Notes: a model not told the origin generated them from the sequence alone. 64,000 nt of DNA from Janthinobacterium sp. 67 (GCF_002797895.1 NZ_PGES01000001.1:2170001-2234000); one strand, 5' to 3'. Counted from the first letter of the stretch, positions 46,585-56,264 are shown. Numbers and translations are program-made.

Positions 46585-47097
46585 TCAGTTTTGCTTCACA
46601 TAGATCAATTTCGACGTATCGAAACCCAGGCCGCGGGCCTTGTCGATCAGGCGCTGCTGCACGGCAGGGTCCATGGTCGGCGTGCGCGACAGCAACCACA
46701 AGTAAGACTTGTCGGGACCGCTGATCATGGAATAGCTGTAATTTTGCTGGTCGAGGTCGAAGACGATGTAGGAACCATAGAAAGGACCAAAAAACGACAC
46801 TTTCAGGTAAGCCACGTCTTTCTTGTCCACAAAATACGCCTTGCCTTCCGCCTCCTTCCAGGCGGCATCCGCATCCTTGTAGCCGCGGTTGAGCACTTTC
46901 AGGCCGCCATCCTGGCGCAGGCTGTAGTCGGCCGTCACATGACTCAAGCCCCGTTCGAACGAGTGGTCGAGGCGCGCGATCTCATACCACTTTCCCAGAT
47001 AGCGGGTCGTGTCGAAGTTGCTAACTGGCACAATATTCTCGGGCCGGCCCACGCAGCCGGCCAGCACAAGCACACACAGGAACAGCAGTTTTTTCAT
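46585..47097 (-). CDS. blc: Outer-membrane lipocalin Blc
   Basis: The start at 47097 has GGAG at a good distance and gives 170 residues. A lipoprotein signal with lipobox LAGC is followed by lipocalin motifs: LGKWYEIARLDHSFERG, YSLRQDGGLKVLNRG and SYSMISGPDKSYLWLLSRTP. Bacterial lipocalins bind lysophospholipids or other hydrophobic ligands at the outer membrane. It lies downstream of a solute-binding protein. Confidence 0.93.
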   Translation of the reverse strand: MKKLLFLCVLVLAGCVGRPENIVPVSNFDTTRYLGKWYEIARLDHSFERGLSHVTADYSLRQDGGLKVLNRGYKDADAAWKEAEGKAYFVDKKDVAYLKVSFFGPFYGSYIVFDLDQQNYSYSMISGPDKSYLWLLSRTPTMDPAVQQRLIDKARGLGFDTSKLIYVKQN

Positions 47098-47131
47098 GTT
47101 TTTCTCCATCGGGTGAAATCAGGTGGCAAGG

Positions 47132-47932
47132 TCAGGGTTGCAGCGCGCGATCGACGATGCGGCGGATCGCGCCATTGTTTTGCATGTGCACGATGGCGGC
47201 ATTGAATTGTTCGATAAAGTCATCGCGATACGGGTAGGCGGCAGGCCGGCGCTCCGTAAAGCCCAGGTGTCCCTGCTGGCTGGCCAGCTGCGCCGTTTCC
47301 TGAATCGTCTGCATCGGCGTGCCCGGCGGTTCCTCGCGCCGGATGCGCTGCAATTCCCACTGCGCCGACAGGCGGTCGCTGACATAGCAATCGATACGTC
47401 CACGCATCAGCTTGAGCAGATTCGTGCGCGTGCCCTTGGCCGTATCGAACACGATGTTGGCCGCTTGCACGGCTGCCCTCTGCTTTGCATCGCCCAGCAA
47501 GAAACCCGCGTTCACGCCGATGTGCAAGCCGCTGTAATCGGCGGGCCACTGCCGCAGCGTGCGTTTGGCCAGCACGTCCTGGTTGCACAGCACCACCAGT
47601 TGCTCCATCAGCAGCGGCACGGAATAGCGCACGTACGGCCGCTCGCTGCGCCATGAATACGGCGGATACAGGGCAAACGCCTCGCCCGTCTGCAGCATCA
47701 GCACGCCCCGCTTCCAGGGCACGGGACGCAGCTGCACCGCATACTGCGGCATCGATTGCACGGCTTCGCGCACGATCTCCGTATAGATGCCTTTCATCTG
47801 GCCGTTGTCGACGTAGGAGTATGGCGGATAATCGTCGTCGCCATAGATCACCAGCGGCGTCGGCCCCTCGGCCCGCGCGCCGGCAGCGATGAACAGGCAC
47901 AGCGCGGCAGGCAGGATGAGCATTCTGGACAT
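47132..47932 (-). CDS. Periplasmic solute-binding protein (SBP_bac_3-like)
   Basis: The 266-residue protein has a signal peptide (MSRMLILPAALCLFIAAGARA) and a family-3-like binding domain (GDDDYPPYSYVDNGQMKGIYTEIVREAV at the N-terminal lobe, TNLLKLMRGRIDCYVSD in the second). No permease or ATPase genes are adjacent, so it may be an orphan sensor or binding protein. It is upstream of the lipocalin on the same strand. Confidence 0.8.
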   Translation of the reverse strand: MSRMLILPAALCLFIAAGARAEGPTPLVIYGDDDYPPYSYVDNGQMKGIYTEIVREAVQSMPQYAVQLRPVPWKRGVLMLQTGEAFALYPPYSWRSERPYVRYSVPLLMEQLVVLCNQDVLAKRTLRQWPADYSGLHIGVNAGFLLGDAKQRAAVQAANIVFDTAKGTRTNLLKLMRGRIDCYVSDRLSAQWELQRIRREEPPGTPMQTIQETAQLASQQGHLGFTERRPAAYPYRDDFIEQFNAAIVHMQNNGAIRRIVDRALQP

Positions 47933-47965
47933 GCGCGAAGAGTAGCATGGAAGGGGAAAACGCCA

Positions 47966-48997
47966 TCACCCGTTTGCGCTGTTCGTGCCCAGCATTTCGT
48001 CGAGCTGCGCCAGGGTGCTTGAATCCTTCACGACGGCGCGCAGCCACAGGTGCAGCGGCAGCTCGCCCCAGCTGGCGGCCTTCTCGGCCAGGTAGGCGAC
48101 GGGGCTGTGCGGCTCCGTGCGGCGGAAAAAATCGGCCACCTGGCGCAGCTGGGCCAGCGCCTGCTGGCGCTGCACGATGGCGACCCCGCCCCCGCTGGCG
48201 CCCTGGCCGGCGGTGGGCGGCGCGCCGGCAAAGTCCGCGCCAGGCGACAGCGGCGCGATGAAGTGAATGGCATTTTCCAGCGCTTCGCGCGCGGCGCGAA
48301 AACTCGGGCCATCAACACCAAAACGCGCATCGACGCTGCGTTCGAACGCCAGCAGCGACTGCATGCAGTATTGCGCGTCGGCCAGCAAGCCGTCGGAAAA
48401 GGCGCGTGTGTTCCTTTGCCGCGCCGCCTCCATCTGCGCCAGGGTCGCCCCTTCGTCGTGGCGCGTATCGCCCCAGCCCTGATCCGCCGCGCCCTGCGCC
48501 AGGCTGGCCGCCGCGCGCTGGCGCGCCGCATCGAAATCCTGCAGCGAATACAGGCCGTCGGCGCCTTCGGTCAGCGGGGTCTCGCGCAGCAGCTGCGGCG
48601 TGCGCGCCAGCAGCCAGAAGACATTGCCGATGCGCTGTTCCTGGTCGCCCTCTTCCGCCGGCGGATACAGGCCATCCCAGTAACGTTCGCACAGGCCGGC
48701 CAGCAACGCGTAGCCATCGCCCAGGCCACGGAAGTGGCGCGTTTTCGCGTGCGCCTCGGCCAGCCACACGGCCACGCGCAAATCCTTGCTGTGCGTGGCG
48801 AGCAGCTGTTCGCAGCGCGTCGCCACGAACGGCCAGTCGGCTTCCTTCAGCGCCGTCACCCACTCGCCCTGGTCCAGGCTCGGGTCGTCGTGCTGGCGCG
48901 CGCGCGCGATGGCGTCGAGCTCCTGGCTGAAGGTGATGTCGCCGCCGCAGGGGCTGACGGCGCTGACGGGATGCAGCAACTGCTCCAGATTGAACAT
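47966..48997 (-). CDS. tssA: Type VI secretion protein TssA
   Basis: The 343-residue protein has the ImpA N-terminal domain (VSAVSPCGGDITFSQELDAIARAR, WPFVATRCEQLLATHSKDLRVAVWLAEA). TssA caps or primes the T6SS sheath at assembly. The C-terminus is short and ends ...LDEMLGTNSANG. It is the last gene of the minus-strand T6SS unit, 20 nt after tssH. Confidence 0.9.
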   Translation of the reverse strand: MFNLEQLLHPVSAVSPCGGDITFSQELDAIARARQHDDPSLDQGEWVTALKEADWPFVATRCEQLLATHSKDLRVAVWLAEAHAKTRHFRGLGDGYALLAGLCERYWDGLYPPAEEGDQEQRIGNVFWLLARTPQLLRETPLTEGADGLYSLQDFDAARQRAAASLAQGAADQGWGDTRHDEGATLAQMEAARQRNTRAFSDGLLADAQYCMQSLLAFERSVDARFGVDGPSFRAAREALENAIHFIAPLSPGADFAGAPPTAGQGASGGGVAIVQRQQALAQLRQVADFFRRTEPHSPVAYLAEKAASWGELPLHLWLRAVVKDSSTLAQLDEMLGTNSANG

Positions 48998-49017
48998 GGC
49001 GCCCTCCGGGGGTGAGG

Positions 49018-51660
49018 TTATTTGATGGTGTACTTGAACTGCCCCTGCTTGCTGGCACTGACGCGTATCGACGCGACCGGCTCGCCTTCGGCCATGCGCG
49101 CCAGTACCGCTTCGGCGATCGCCGGCAGCAGGCTGCCGTTGAGGATCTGGTCGACATTGCGCGCGCCCGAATCGACCTCGGTGCAGCGCGCCAGCACGGC
49201 GTCGACGAGGCCCGCGTCGTGACTGAACCGCGCCAGGTGGTTGCGCGCGATGCGCGCGCCTATCCTCGCCAGCTTCAGGTGGATGATCTCGGCCAGCACC
49301 GCATCGCTGAGCGGATAAAACGGCAGCACCTTCAGGCGTCCCAGCAAGGCCGGCTTGAAGTGCGCCACCAGTTGCGGGCGCACCAGTTCTTCCAGCGCGG
49401 CCGGCGTGGGCAAGTCTTGCGCCACCCGGTTCAGGCAGGCGGCCATCATGGCGCCGGACCCCAGGTTCGAGGTGGCGATGATGATGGTGTTGCGAAAATC
49501 GACTTCACGCCCTTCCGCATCATCGAGCACGCCCTTGTCGAAGACCTGGAAGAACAGCTCCAGCACGTCGGGGTGGGCTTTTTCCGCTTCGTCGAGCAGC
49601 ACCACGCTGTAGGGCTGGCGCCGCACGGCTTCCGTCAGCACGCCGCCTTCGCCGTAACCGACATAACCGGGCGGCGAGCCTTTCAGGCCGGCCACGCTGT
49701 GCGCTTCCTGGTATTCGCTCATGTTGATGGTAATGAGCTTGCGCTCGCCGCCATACAGCAGATCGGCCAGCGCCAGCGCCGTTTCCGTCTTGCCCGTGCC
49801 GGACGGCCCGGTGAATAAAAAGACGGCTTGCGGCTTGTTCGGGTCGTCCAGGCTGGCGCGCGCCGTGCGCACGCGCTGCGCCACCGCCGCGATGACGTGG
49901 TCCTGTCCCAGCACCCGCTCGCGCAGCGCCCCGTCCAGGGTCAGCACCGTGCGGATGTCATCCTTGAGCATTTTCCCCAGCGGGATGCCGGTCCAGCCGG
50001 CGACGATGCCGGCCACCACCTGCGCATCGACTTCCAGCGGCGACAGCGGCGCTTCTCCCTGCAGGGCCGCCAGTTCTGCCTTCAACGCCAGCAGGCGCGC
50101 CGCGCCGACTTCGCCCGGCCGCTCGCCGCGCAGTTGCGCGCGCAAGTCGCCGATCTGCGCCACCAGCGCCTTTTCGCGCTCCCAGCGCTGCGCCAGCGCC
50201 GCAATCGACGCCTGTCCTTCTTCATGCTCGCGCCGCAGCTGCGCCAGGCGCGCGATGCCGGCTTTGTCGGGTGCTTCGCCATCGGCGGCCTCGCGGGCCA
50301 GGGCGGCGATTTCCGCGGCGATGCGTTCCTGCCGCCGGTTCGCGTTTTCCAGCTGCGCCGGCGTGGCGCACTGGCCCAGCGCCACCTTGGCGCAGGCCGT
50401 ATCGAGCACGCTGATGGCCTTGTCGGGCAGCTGGCGCCCGCTGATGTAGCGGTGCGACAGGCGCACCGCCTCGACGATGGCGGCGTCGCGCACGCGGATG
50501 CCGAAATGGCGCTCCATCAGCGGCGCCATGGCGCGCAGCATGGCGCAGGCGATATCCTCGCTCGGCTCTTCCACCTTCACCACCTGGAAGCGTCGCGCCA
50601 GCGCCGCATCCTTTTCAAAATATTTCTTGTACTCGCTCCAGGTGGTGGCGGCGATCGTGCGCAGGGCGCCGCGCGCCAGCGCCGGTTTCAGCAAATTGGC
50701 CGCGTCGTTCTGCCCCGCCTGGCCACCGGCGCCGATCATCGTGTGCGCCTCGTCGATGAAGAGGATGATGGGATGCGGGCTTTTCGTCACCTCGTCGATG
50801 ACATTTTTCAAGCGGCTTTCAAACTCGCCCTTCACGCTGGCGCCCGCTTGCAGCAAGCCCATGTCGAGCGCGTGGATGTGCGCGCCCTGCAGCACCTCGG
50901 GCACGTCGCCGGCGGCGATGCGCAAGGCCAGGCCTTCCACCACGGCCGTCTTGCCCACGCCCGCCTCGCCCGTGAGAATCGGATTGTTCTGGCGCCGGCG
51001 CAGCAAAATATCGACGGCCTGGCGTATCTCCGTCTCGCGGCCGATCACGGGATCGAGCTTGCCGTCGCGCGCCAGCTGCGTCAGGTCGGTGGTGAACTGG
51101 TCCAGCGCCGGGGTCTTGCTGGCCAGGGTAGCAACGGGATCGCCCCCTATGTCGGCAAGCGGCGGCACCGCCGCGCTTTCCTCCTCGCCGGAGCCGGCCG
51201 TCAGCTTGTCCGGATGGTGCTTCAACTGCTCCACGCTGAAGCGGGCGAACAGCTTCGAGCCGCGGTAGGCGAGCTGCGACAGTTCCGGTTCCGTCAGCAG
51301 CGCCAATAACAGATGGCGGCTGCGGATCGGCCCTGGCTGCGCCGTGTCGAGCGAAGCGATCAGCCACGCGTGTTCGAACAGCAGCGGCAAATGGGGCGAA
51401 AATACGGGCGTGCGCGCGCTGCCCGTCTTGAAGCCGCCGATCTCGCGGCGCAGGTCCGCCTCCAGCGCCGTCAGGCTGATTTCGCTGCGCCGCGCGATGG
51501 TGACGAAGTCGCTGCGCTCCTGCTCCAGCAGCGCCAAAAACAGGTGTTCGATATCGACTTCATACTGGCCCAGTCCCACGCAAATGCTTGCGGCGCGCGT
51601 GGCGGCCGTGCGCGCCGTGTCGTTGAGTTTGGCGATCAGGGTCTTCAAGTTATTGCTCAT
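49018..51660 (-). CDS. tssH: T6SS ATPase TssH (ClpV)
   Basis: ClpV disassembles contracted TssBC sheaths with ATP for reuse. The 880-residue protein has a Clp-N domain, two AAA+ modules with Walker A loops LTGEAGVGKT (near residue 225) and FTGPSGTGKT (near 620), and a middle coiled coil. Its ATG overlaps the tssE stop by 4 nt. In most T6SS clusters tssF and tssG lie between tssE and tssH; here they are absent. Confidence 0.96.
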   Translation of the reverse strand: MSNNLKTLIAKLNDTARTAATRAASICVGLGQYEVDIEHLFLALLEQERSDFVTIARRSEISLTALEADLRREIGGFKTGSARTPVFSPHLPLLFEHAWLIASLDTAQPGPIRSRHLLLALLTEPELSQLAYRGSKLFARFSVEQLKHHPDKLTAGSGEEESAAVPPLADIGGDPVATLASKTPALDQFTTDLTQLARDGKLDPVIGRETEIRQAVDILLRRRQNNPILTGEAGVGKTAVVEGLALRIAAGDVPEVLQGAHIHALDMGLLQAGASVKGEFESRLKNVIDEVTKSPHPIILFIDEAHTMIGAGGQAGQNDAANLLKPALARGALRTIAATTWSEYKKYFEKDAALARRFQVVKVEEPSEDIACAMLRAMAPLMERHFGIRVRDAAIVEAVRLSHRYISGRQLPDKAISVLDTACAKVALGQCATPAQLENANRRQERIAAEIAALAREAADGEAPDKAGIARLAQLRREHEEGQASIAALAQRWEREKALVAQIGDLRAQLRGERPGEVGAARLLALKAELAALQGEAPLSPLEVDAQVVAGIVAGWTGIPLGKMLKDDIRTVLTLDGALRERVLGQDHVIAAVAQRVRTARASLDDPNKPQAVFLFTGPSGTGKTETALALADLLYGGERKLITINMSEYQEAHSVAGLKGSPPGYVGYGEGGVLTEAVRRQPYSVVLLDEAEKAHPDVLELFFQVFDKGVLDDAEGREVDFRNTIIIATSNLGSGAMMAACLNRVAQDLPTPAALEELVRPQLVAHFKPALLGRLKVLPFYPLSDAVLAEIIHLKLARIGARIARNHLARFSHDAGLVDAVLARCTEVDSGARNVDQILNGSLLPAIAEAVLARMAEGEPVASIRVSASKQGQFKYTIK

Positions 51661-52133
51661 GCGGCGGCTCCCTTGCGGTTGATCGAATAGCGCAGCGATG
51701 ATGGCTGCAGCACGGCGTCGAAATTGACCGTCTCGCCGCCGGCCTTCATGGCCAGGGTGCCGCTGATGACGAAGCCGACCCGGTTGATGGCGCCCGCTTC
51801 GCGCTCCAGGCGGGCGCGCACATTGCGCAGGCGCGGTTCGTGGCGTTCGATGGCGGCCTTCAGCGCGGCGCAGATGCGGGCGCGGTCATCGCTGCTGGAC
51901 AAGCACATGCCGGCGAAATCGATCAGGCCATAGTTGACGATGGAGGCCGCGCATTCCGGATAGGCGTCGAGCGCGCCGGGCGGCAGGGCCACGCGCGTGT
52001 TGAGCAGCTCTTCCAGGTCGCGCGCCACCGCATCCTTCAATTGTTCCAGCGACAGGCGTACCGCCACGCCGCCCGCCGCCGTACCGCCGTCGCCCATCAG
52101 GCGGTCGAACAGGCCAGGTACATAACTGTCCAT
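51657..52133 (-). CDS. tssE: T6SS baseplate protein TssE
   Basis: TssE is a gp25-like baseplate wedge component. The start at 52133 (MDSYVPGLFDRLMGD) has AGGAG and gives 158 residues. GPW_gp25 features: DLEELLNTRVALPPGALDAYPECAASIVNYGLID and a C-terminal strand VGFVISGTLAM. It follows hcp and overlaps tssH. Confidence 0.93.
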   Translation of the reverse strand: MDSYVPGLFDRLMGDGGTAAGGVAVRLSLEQLKDAVARDLEELLNTRVALPPGALDAYPECAASIVNYGLIDFAGMCLSSSDDRARICAALKAAIERHEPRLRNVRARLEREAGAINRVGFVISGTLAMKAGGETVNFDAVLQPSSLRYSINRKGAAA

Positions 52134-52199
52134 GCGCTCTCCTGAAAAATCGGCGCGGCGCGCGGGCGTTGGTGGCCGCCACGCGCCGCGCACCATCGA

Positions 52200-52691
52200 T
52201 CAAGCCACGCGGTTCGCGGCCAGGTCCCAGCCGCCCGAGGTATTGCCGCCGGCGCCGCCCGTCACTTTTTGCTGCGTGTATTTCCACTTCACTTTCGAGA
52301 ATTTGAAGCCGACGTGTTCACCGAGGATGTCGCCCTCTTCCACGTTCGGCGTCACGGCGCCGATCAGCACATTCTCGATTTCGATTTCAAAGTACTTGAC
52401 GCGCTCGCCCTGGCCATCGGCGCGCATGAATTCGAAGCGCGCCTTGGGGATGGTCTTGCCGGCCGAGCAGGTCTGCAGCAGCACCGGCGAGGCCAGGTCG
52501 GCCAGCTTGGAGATGACGATGTCCTTGTGCTCGCAGCGTTCGGCCGTATGGCCGCCGCCCGTCGAGGCGGTGGCGGACTTCGGCTGCTCGACGCTCCAGC
52601 TGACCGATTTGCACTCGATCCAGTCCTTGTGCTTGTCATCGGTGGACTCGCCCTTGATGCCGTCTATCTGCAGATATACATCGATTGCCAT
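52200..52691 (-). CDS. hcp: T6SS inner-tube protein Hcp (TssD)
   Basis: Hcp forms the hexameric tube that is fired with the spike. The start at 52691 (MAIDVYLQIDGIKGESTD) gives 163 residues, typical of Hcp1-type proteins. Features include HKDWIECKSVSWSVEQP and EHKDIVISKLADLASPVLLQ. It lies between tssC and tssE. Confidence 0.95.
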   Translation of the reverse strand: MAIDVYLQIDGIKGESTDDKHKDWIECKSVSWSVEQPKSATASTGGGHTAERCEHKDIVISKLADLASPVLLQTCSAGKTIPKARFEFMRADGQGERVKYFEIEIENVLIGAVTPNVEEGDILGEHVGFKFSKVKWKYTQQKVTGGAGGNTSGGWDLAANRVA

Positions 52692-52722
52692 GGTGTGCTC
52701 CTCTGGTTGAAAGATGGATGAA

Positions 52723-54222
52723 TCATGAATTGGTCGACTTCGGCAACTCCGCGACCAGTCGGAGCGAAACGGATAATTCATCGAGCTGGAAGTGCGGCCG
52801 CAGGAACGACACGGCGCGGTACACGCCGGGCCGGCCCGGCACTTCATGCACCTGCACGGACGCCTCGCGCAGGGGGAACTGCGCCTTCTGTTCCTGGCTG
52901 GCGTTATCGTCGAGCAGCACGTACTGCATCAGCCAGCGGTTCAGGAAGTCTTCCACGTTGGAGGCGGCGGCAAAGCTGCCGATCTTGTCGCGCATCATGG
53001 CCTTCATGTAATGGGCGATACGCGAGACGGCGAAGATGTACTGCAGCTGCGACGACAGCACCGCGTTCGCATTGGCCGCGTCGCTGTTGTACTTGCGGCT
53101 TTTCTGCGCCGACTGCGCGCCGAAAAACGCCGCATACGCCGTGTTCTTGCAGTGCACCAGCGAAATGAAGCCCAGGTCAGACAATTCCTTTTCGCGCCGG
53201 TCGGTGATCGCCACTTCGGCCGGGCATTTCAGGGCCACGTCGCCTTCGTCGGTCTTGAAGGTGTGCGTGGGCAGGTCGTCCACCAGGCCGCCGCCCTCCA
53301 CGCCGCGGATGGCGGCGCACCAGCCATAGTCGGCAAAGGCGCGCGTCAGCTTGCTGCCGAACGCGTACGCGGCGTTACACCACAGGTATTTGTGATGGTC
53401 GCTGCCGTCGACTTCCTCGACAAAATTGAAACCTTCGACCGTGGTGCCGTCGACGGGATTGAACGGCAGCCGGCCCAGGAAGCGGGGCAAGGTCAGGCCG
53501 ACGTAGCGCGCGTCTTCCGATTCGCGGAAGGCTTTCCATTTCGCGTACTCGATGGTGTCGAACACCTTGGCCAGGTCGCGCGGCTTGCCCAGGTCGCCGT
53601 AGCTTTCCAGGCCAAACAGTTCCGGCGCCGCCGAGGCGATGAACGGTGCATGCGCGGCGGCGGCGATGTGCGACATCTGCTCGACGAAATACATGTCTTC
53701 CGGCTGGCGCGAAATGGCGAAGTCGCCCAGCAGCGCGGCGAACGGCGCGCCGCCGAAGGTGCCGAATTCCTCTTCATACACCTTCTTGAACATGCTGCTC
53801 TGGTCAAACTCCAGCGCGGCCTGGAAATCCTTCACCAATTCGCGCTTGGTGGCGTTGAACATGCGGATCTGCAGGCGCGTACCCGTATCGGAATTGCCGA
53901 CCAGGTAGCGCAGCCCCGTCCAGCTTTGCTCGAGCTGCTGGAACGGCGCCGCGTGCATGATTTCGCTGAGCTGGGCCGAGATCAGGCGGTCGATTTCCGC
54001 CACACGCGCGTCCAGTGTCGCCGACAGGCTGCTGGACATCAGCACCGTGCCATCGAGCACCTGCGCCACCAGCTCGGAGATCAGGTCGCGCGCACGCGCA
54101 TGTTCGGCGCCGGACTTGGCGACGCGGCTTTGCTCGACGATCTGGTCGAGCAAATCGGTGGCGGCCGGCGCGTCGGGCGTGGAGACAGCAAGGGCTTCTG
54201 GGGCTTCTGCCTGGGCGCTCAT
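52723..54222 (-). CDS. tssC: T6SS sheath large subunit TssC
   Basis: TssC forms the contractile sheath with TssB. The 499-residue protein has the family segments LEQSWTGLRYLVGNSDTGTRLQIRMFN, FGAPFAALLGDF-type GGAPFAALLGDFAISR, LPRFLGRLPFNPVDGTTVEGFNF and RIAHYMKAMMRDKIGS. It starts 1 nt after tssB ends. Confidence 0.96.
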   Translation of the reverse strand: MSAQAEAPEALAVSTPDAPAATDLLDQIVEQSRVAKSGAEHARARDLISELVAQVLDGTVLMSSSLSATLDARVAEIDRLISAQLSEIMHAAPFQQLEQSWTGLRYLVGNSDTGTRLQIRMFNATKRELVKDFQAALEFDQSSMFKKVYEEEFGTFGGAPFAALLGDFAISRQPEDMYFVEQMSHIAAAAHAPFIASAAPELFGLESYGDLGKPRDLAKVFDTIEYAKWKAFRESEDARYVGLTLPRFLGRLPFNPVDGTTVEGFNFVEEVDGSDHHKYLWCNAAYAFGSKLTRAFADYGWCAAIRGVEGGGLVDDLPTHTFKTDEGDVALKCPAEVAITDRREKELSDLGFISLVHCKNTAYAAFFGAQSAQKSRKYNSDAANANAVLSSQLQYIFAVSRIAHYMKAMMRDKIGSFAAASNVEDFLNRWLMQYVLLDDNASQEQKAQFPLREASVQVHEVPGRPGVYRAVSFLRPHFQLDELSVSLRLVAELPKSTNS

Positions 54223-54223
54223 C

Positions 54224-54733
54224 TCAATCCTCCTGCGCTGGGAACTGCGGTTTCAGGGTGGCCAGGCTGTCCGTGTTGTTCAGCACTTCCGTCAGCAGGT
54301 CTTCCAGCTTGTCGTTGCCGGCCAGCTTGTTGCGCAGGTCGGCCAGCTTGGTGCGTGCCTCGAGCAGCTTGCGCAAGGGATCGACCTGCCGCACCACCGA
54401 TTCCGGGCGGAAGTCGTCCATCGAGCGGAAGTGCAGATCGACGGCAAAGGTGCCGCCCGCCTCGCTGATGCGGTTCGGCACGGTGTAGCGGGCCACCGGC
54501 TCCACGCCGGCCAGCACTTCGTCGAAGTTGGCGCCATCGATGGCGACGAACTTGCGGTCCTTCAGGCGTTTTTTGTCGCTGTCCGGATTGCCGCCAAAGT
54601 CGCCCAGCACGCCGACCACGAAGGGCAGCTCCTTGTTTTCAATCGCGTCGCCTATCTCGACGTCATAGGTCATTTGCACGCGCGGCGCGCGTATCTTCTG
54701 CAGGCGCTTTTGCACGCTGTCGGACTTGGACAT
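54224..54733 (-). CDS. tssB: T6SS sheath small subunit TssB
   Basis: TssB pairs with TssC to make the sheath. The 169-residue protein shows RLQKIRAPRVQMTYDVEIGDAIENKELPFVVGVLGDF and the C-terminal MDDFRPESVVRQVDPLRKLLEART, standard for the VipA family. It heads the sheath gene pair, 36 nt after the TPR lipoprotein. Confidence 0.96.
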   Translation of the reverse strand: MSKSDSVQKRLQKIRAPRVQMTYDVEIGDAIENKELPFVVGVLGDFGGNPDSDKKRLKDRKFVAIDGANFDEVLAGVEPVARYTVPNRISEAGGTFAVDLHFRSMDDFRPESVVRQVDPLRKLLEARTKLADLRNKLAGNDKLEDLLTEVLNNTDSLATLKPQFPAQED

Positions 54734-54769
54734 GTCGCTTCCTTTGCAAGGGGATGGAGGGATACTGGG

Positions 54770-55360
54770 TTATTTCAGGCCGCTGAACGGGTCGGCCGCG
54801 CTGCCTGGCGCCGCCGCGCCCTTCGCCGCCGGCGAGCCGGAACCCGCCGCCCGCCTGCCAGCTGCCGGCGGGCGCTTGGCCGGCGGCACCAGCACGTCTT
54901 CGCCGATGCTCGCGCGCAGCAGCTTGGCCAGTTCCTGCGCTTCCGAACGTAGCGAACCATTCAGATTGTTTTGCCGCGACAGGTCGGCCAGCGCCTTGCC
55001 GGACAAACGCAAGCCGCTGACGGCGACGATGCTGTTGGCCACCTTGTCGTCCGGGTCGCGCTCCAGCGCTTCGAGCGCATGGCCGATGGCGTCGCCGTAC
55101 TGGCCGCGGTCGAACTTCATCTGCGCCATTTGCAGCCACGGCGCCTTGTCGGCCGGGTAGCTGGTGCCGCCGCGCTGAAGCAGGGTCATGGCGCGCTCGT
55201 ACTGGCCGGCGCGCGCCGCCGCATCGGCATCGCTCATCACTTGCGCCAGGGTCGGCGCGGCAGGCTTTTGGGGCGCCGGCTGTTCCGGCGTGGCGCAGGC
55301 GGCCAGCAGCAAGGCGCTGGCGAGGCAGGCAATACGGGGCAAGATGGTGGCTGGCTTCAT
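54770..55360 (-). CDS. T6SS-associated TPR lipoprotein
   Basis: The 196-residue protein has a lipoprotein signal (lipobox LAAC) and one or two TPR-like units (AAARAGQYERAMTLLQRGGTSYPADKAPWLQMAQMKFDRGQYGDAIGHALEALERDP). A long Ala/Pro-rich tail follows. It is first in the minus-strand T6SS unit before tssB. A role in anchoring or assembling the apparatus is likely from context; no named Tss/Tag family is recognised. Confidence 0.7.
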   Translation of the reverse strand: MKPATILPRIACLASALLLAACATPEQPAPQKPAAPTLAQVMSDADAAARAGQYERAMTLLQRGGTSYPADKAPWLQMAQMKFDRGQYGDAIGHALEALERDPDDKVANSIVAVSGLRLSGKALADLSRQNNLNGSLRSEAQELAKLLRASIGEDVLVPPAKRPPAAGRRAAGSGSPAAKGAAAPGSAADPFSGLK

Positions 55361-55639
55361 CGGGGCACTCCTTCACGTGGAGGACGCTACCGCTGGGAAC
55401 ATTGGGCGGCGCCTTGGTGGAGACTATTATTGACCGGCAACTTTTTTGCCAAATTGAGATTAATCAGCAAAGAAGAAGTTCCACATCACAGCCACGTACT
55501 GCGCCATGAATCCTGATCTGGCGCAGTAATTGTCTGGATCGCAGGCCGATCTTGCGCCAACGCAAGCAGGCCGCCGGTGCATGCGCTTAAATGACTGCAG
55601 CACTTTTATTTCCACCCTTCATTTTTTCAAAGATCAGCC
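55361..55639. promoter_or_regulatory. Divergent T6SS promoter region with 10-bp dyad
   Basis: This 279-bp gap separates the two T6SS transcripts. TACTGCGCCA (55497-55506) and TGGCGCAGTA (55519-55528) are a perfect inverted repeat with a 12-nt centre, without a T-run, so an operator is more likely than a terminator. I see no convincing sigma-54 or sigma-70 promoter on either side. Confidence 0.55.
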
Positions 55640-56227
55640 ATGCCATTTGACGCCCCGCTCCGCCGCCTGGCCCGCGCCACCGCGCTACTGTTGCTGGCAT
55701 CGTCGCAGGCCGGCTGTGCGGGTGGCGCCATCGGCAGCCTGGCCAACGCGGCGCTGCAAATGGCCGGCGTGGCCAAGCCGCCGCCGGAACTGCCGGACGC
55801 GCAAAAGCCGCCGCGCAACGTCAGCATCCGCCTGCACGCGGCGCAGCGCCTCAACACGGATGCCGACGGCCGGCCGCTGGCGCTGGTGGCGCGCATCTAC
55901 AAGCTGCGCCAGAGCGCCGCCTTCGAGCAGGCACCGTACGACAGTTTCCTCGACGCGCAGCGCGAAAAGGCCGCGCTGGGCGCCGACCTGATGGAAGTGA
56001 AGGAAGTGCTGCTGGTGCCGGGCCAGCGCTATGAAGTGCAGGAAAAAGTCAGCAAGGAAGCTTATTTCATCGGTGTCGTGGCCCTGTTCCGCGCCCCTGC
56101 GGCGCAGCGCTGGCGCGCCACCTTTGCCGCCGCCGACGCGGAACGGGGCGGCATCACCGTCGGCCTGCACGCCTGCGCGCTCAGCATCAGCGGGGTGGCC
56201 GCGCCGTCGGCCCCGCGCTGCCAGTAA
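55640..56227 (+). CDS. tssJ: T6SS outer-membrane lipoprotein TssJ
   Basis: TssJ anchors the TssL-TssM membrane complex to the outer membrane. The 195-residue protein has a signal peptide with lipobox QAGC. The TssJ core is visible in VSIRLHAAQRLNTDADGRPLALVARIYKLR and DLMEVKEVLLVPGQ. It heads the plus-strand tssJ-tssK-tssL operon. No strong ribosome site precedes the ATG. Confidence 0.9.
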   Translation: MPFDAPLRRLARATALLLLASSQAGCAGGAIGSLANAALQMAGVAKPPPELPDAQKPPRNVSIRLHAAQRLNTDADGRPLALVARIYKLRQSAAFEQAPYDSFLDAQREKAALGADLMEVKEVLLVPGQRYEVQEKVSKEAYFIGVVALFRAPAAQRWRATFAAADAERGGITVGLHACALSISGVAAPSAPRCQ

Positions 56228-56264
56228 CACGAACAGACACGCCACACATACAAGGAGAATCGAG

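Noticed and set aside
47132..47932. The solute-binding protein as part of an ABC transporter operon
   Set aside because: No permease or ATP-binding gene flanks it; the neighbours are a lipocalin and T6SS genes.
51657..51660. tssE and tssH as a frameshifted fusion
   Set aside because: The stop and start overlap by 4 nt (ATGA), a normal coupling, and both proteins have complete ends.
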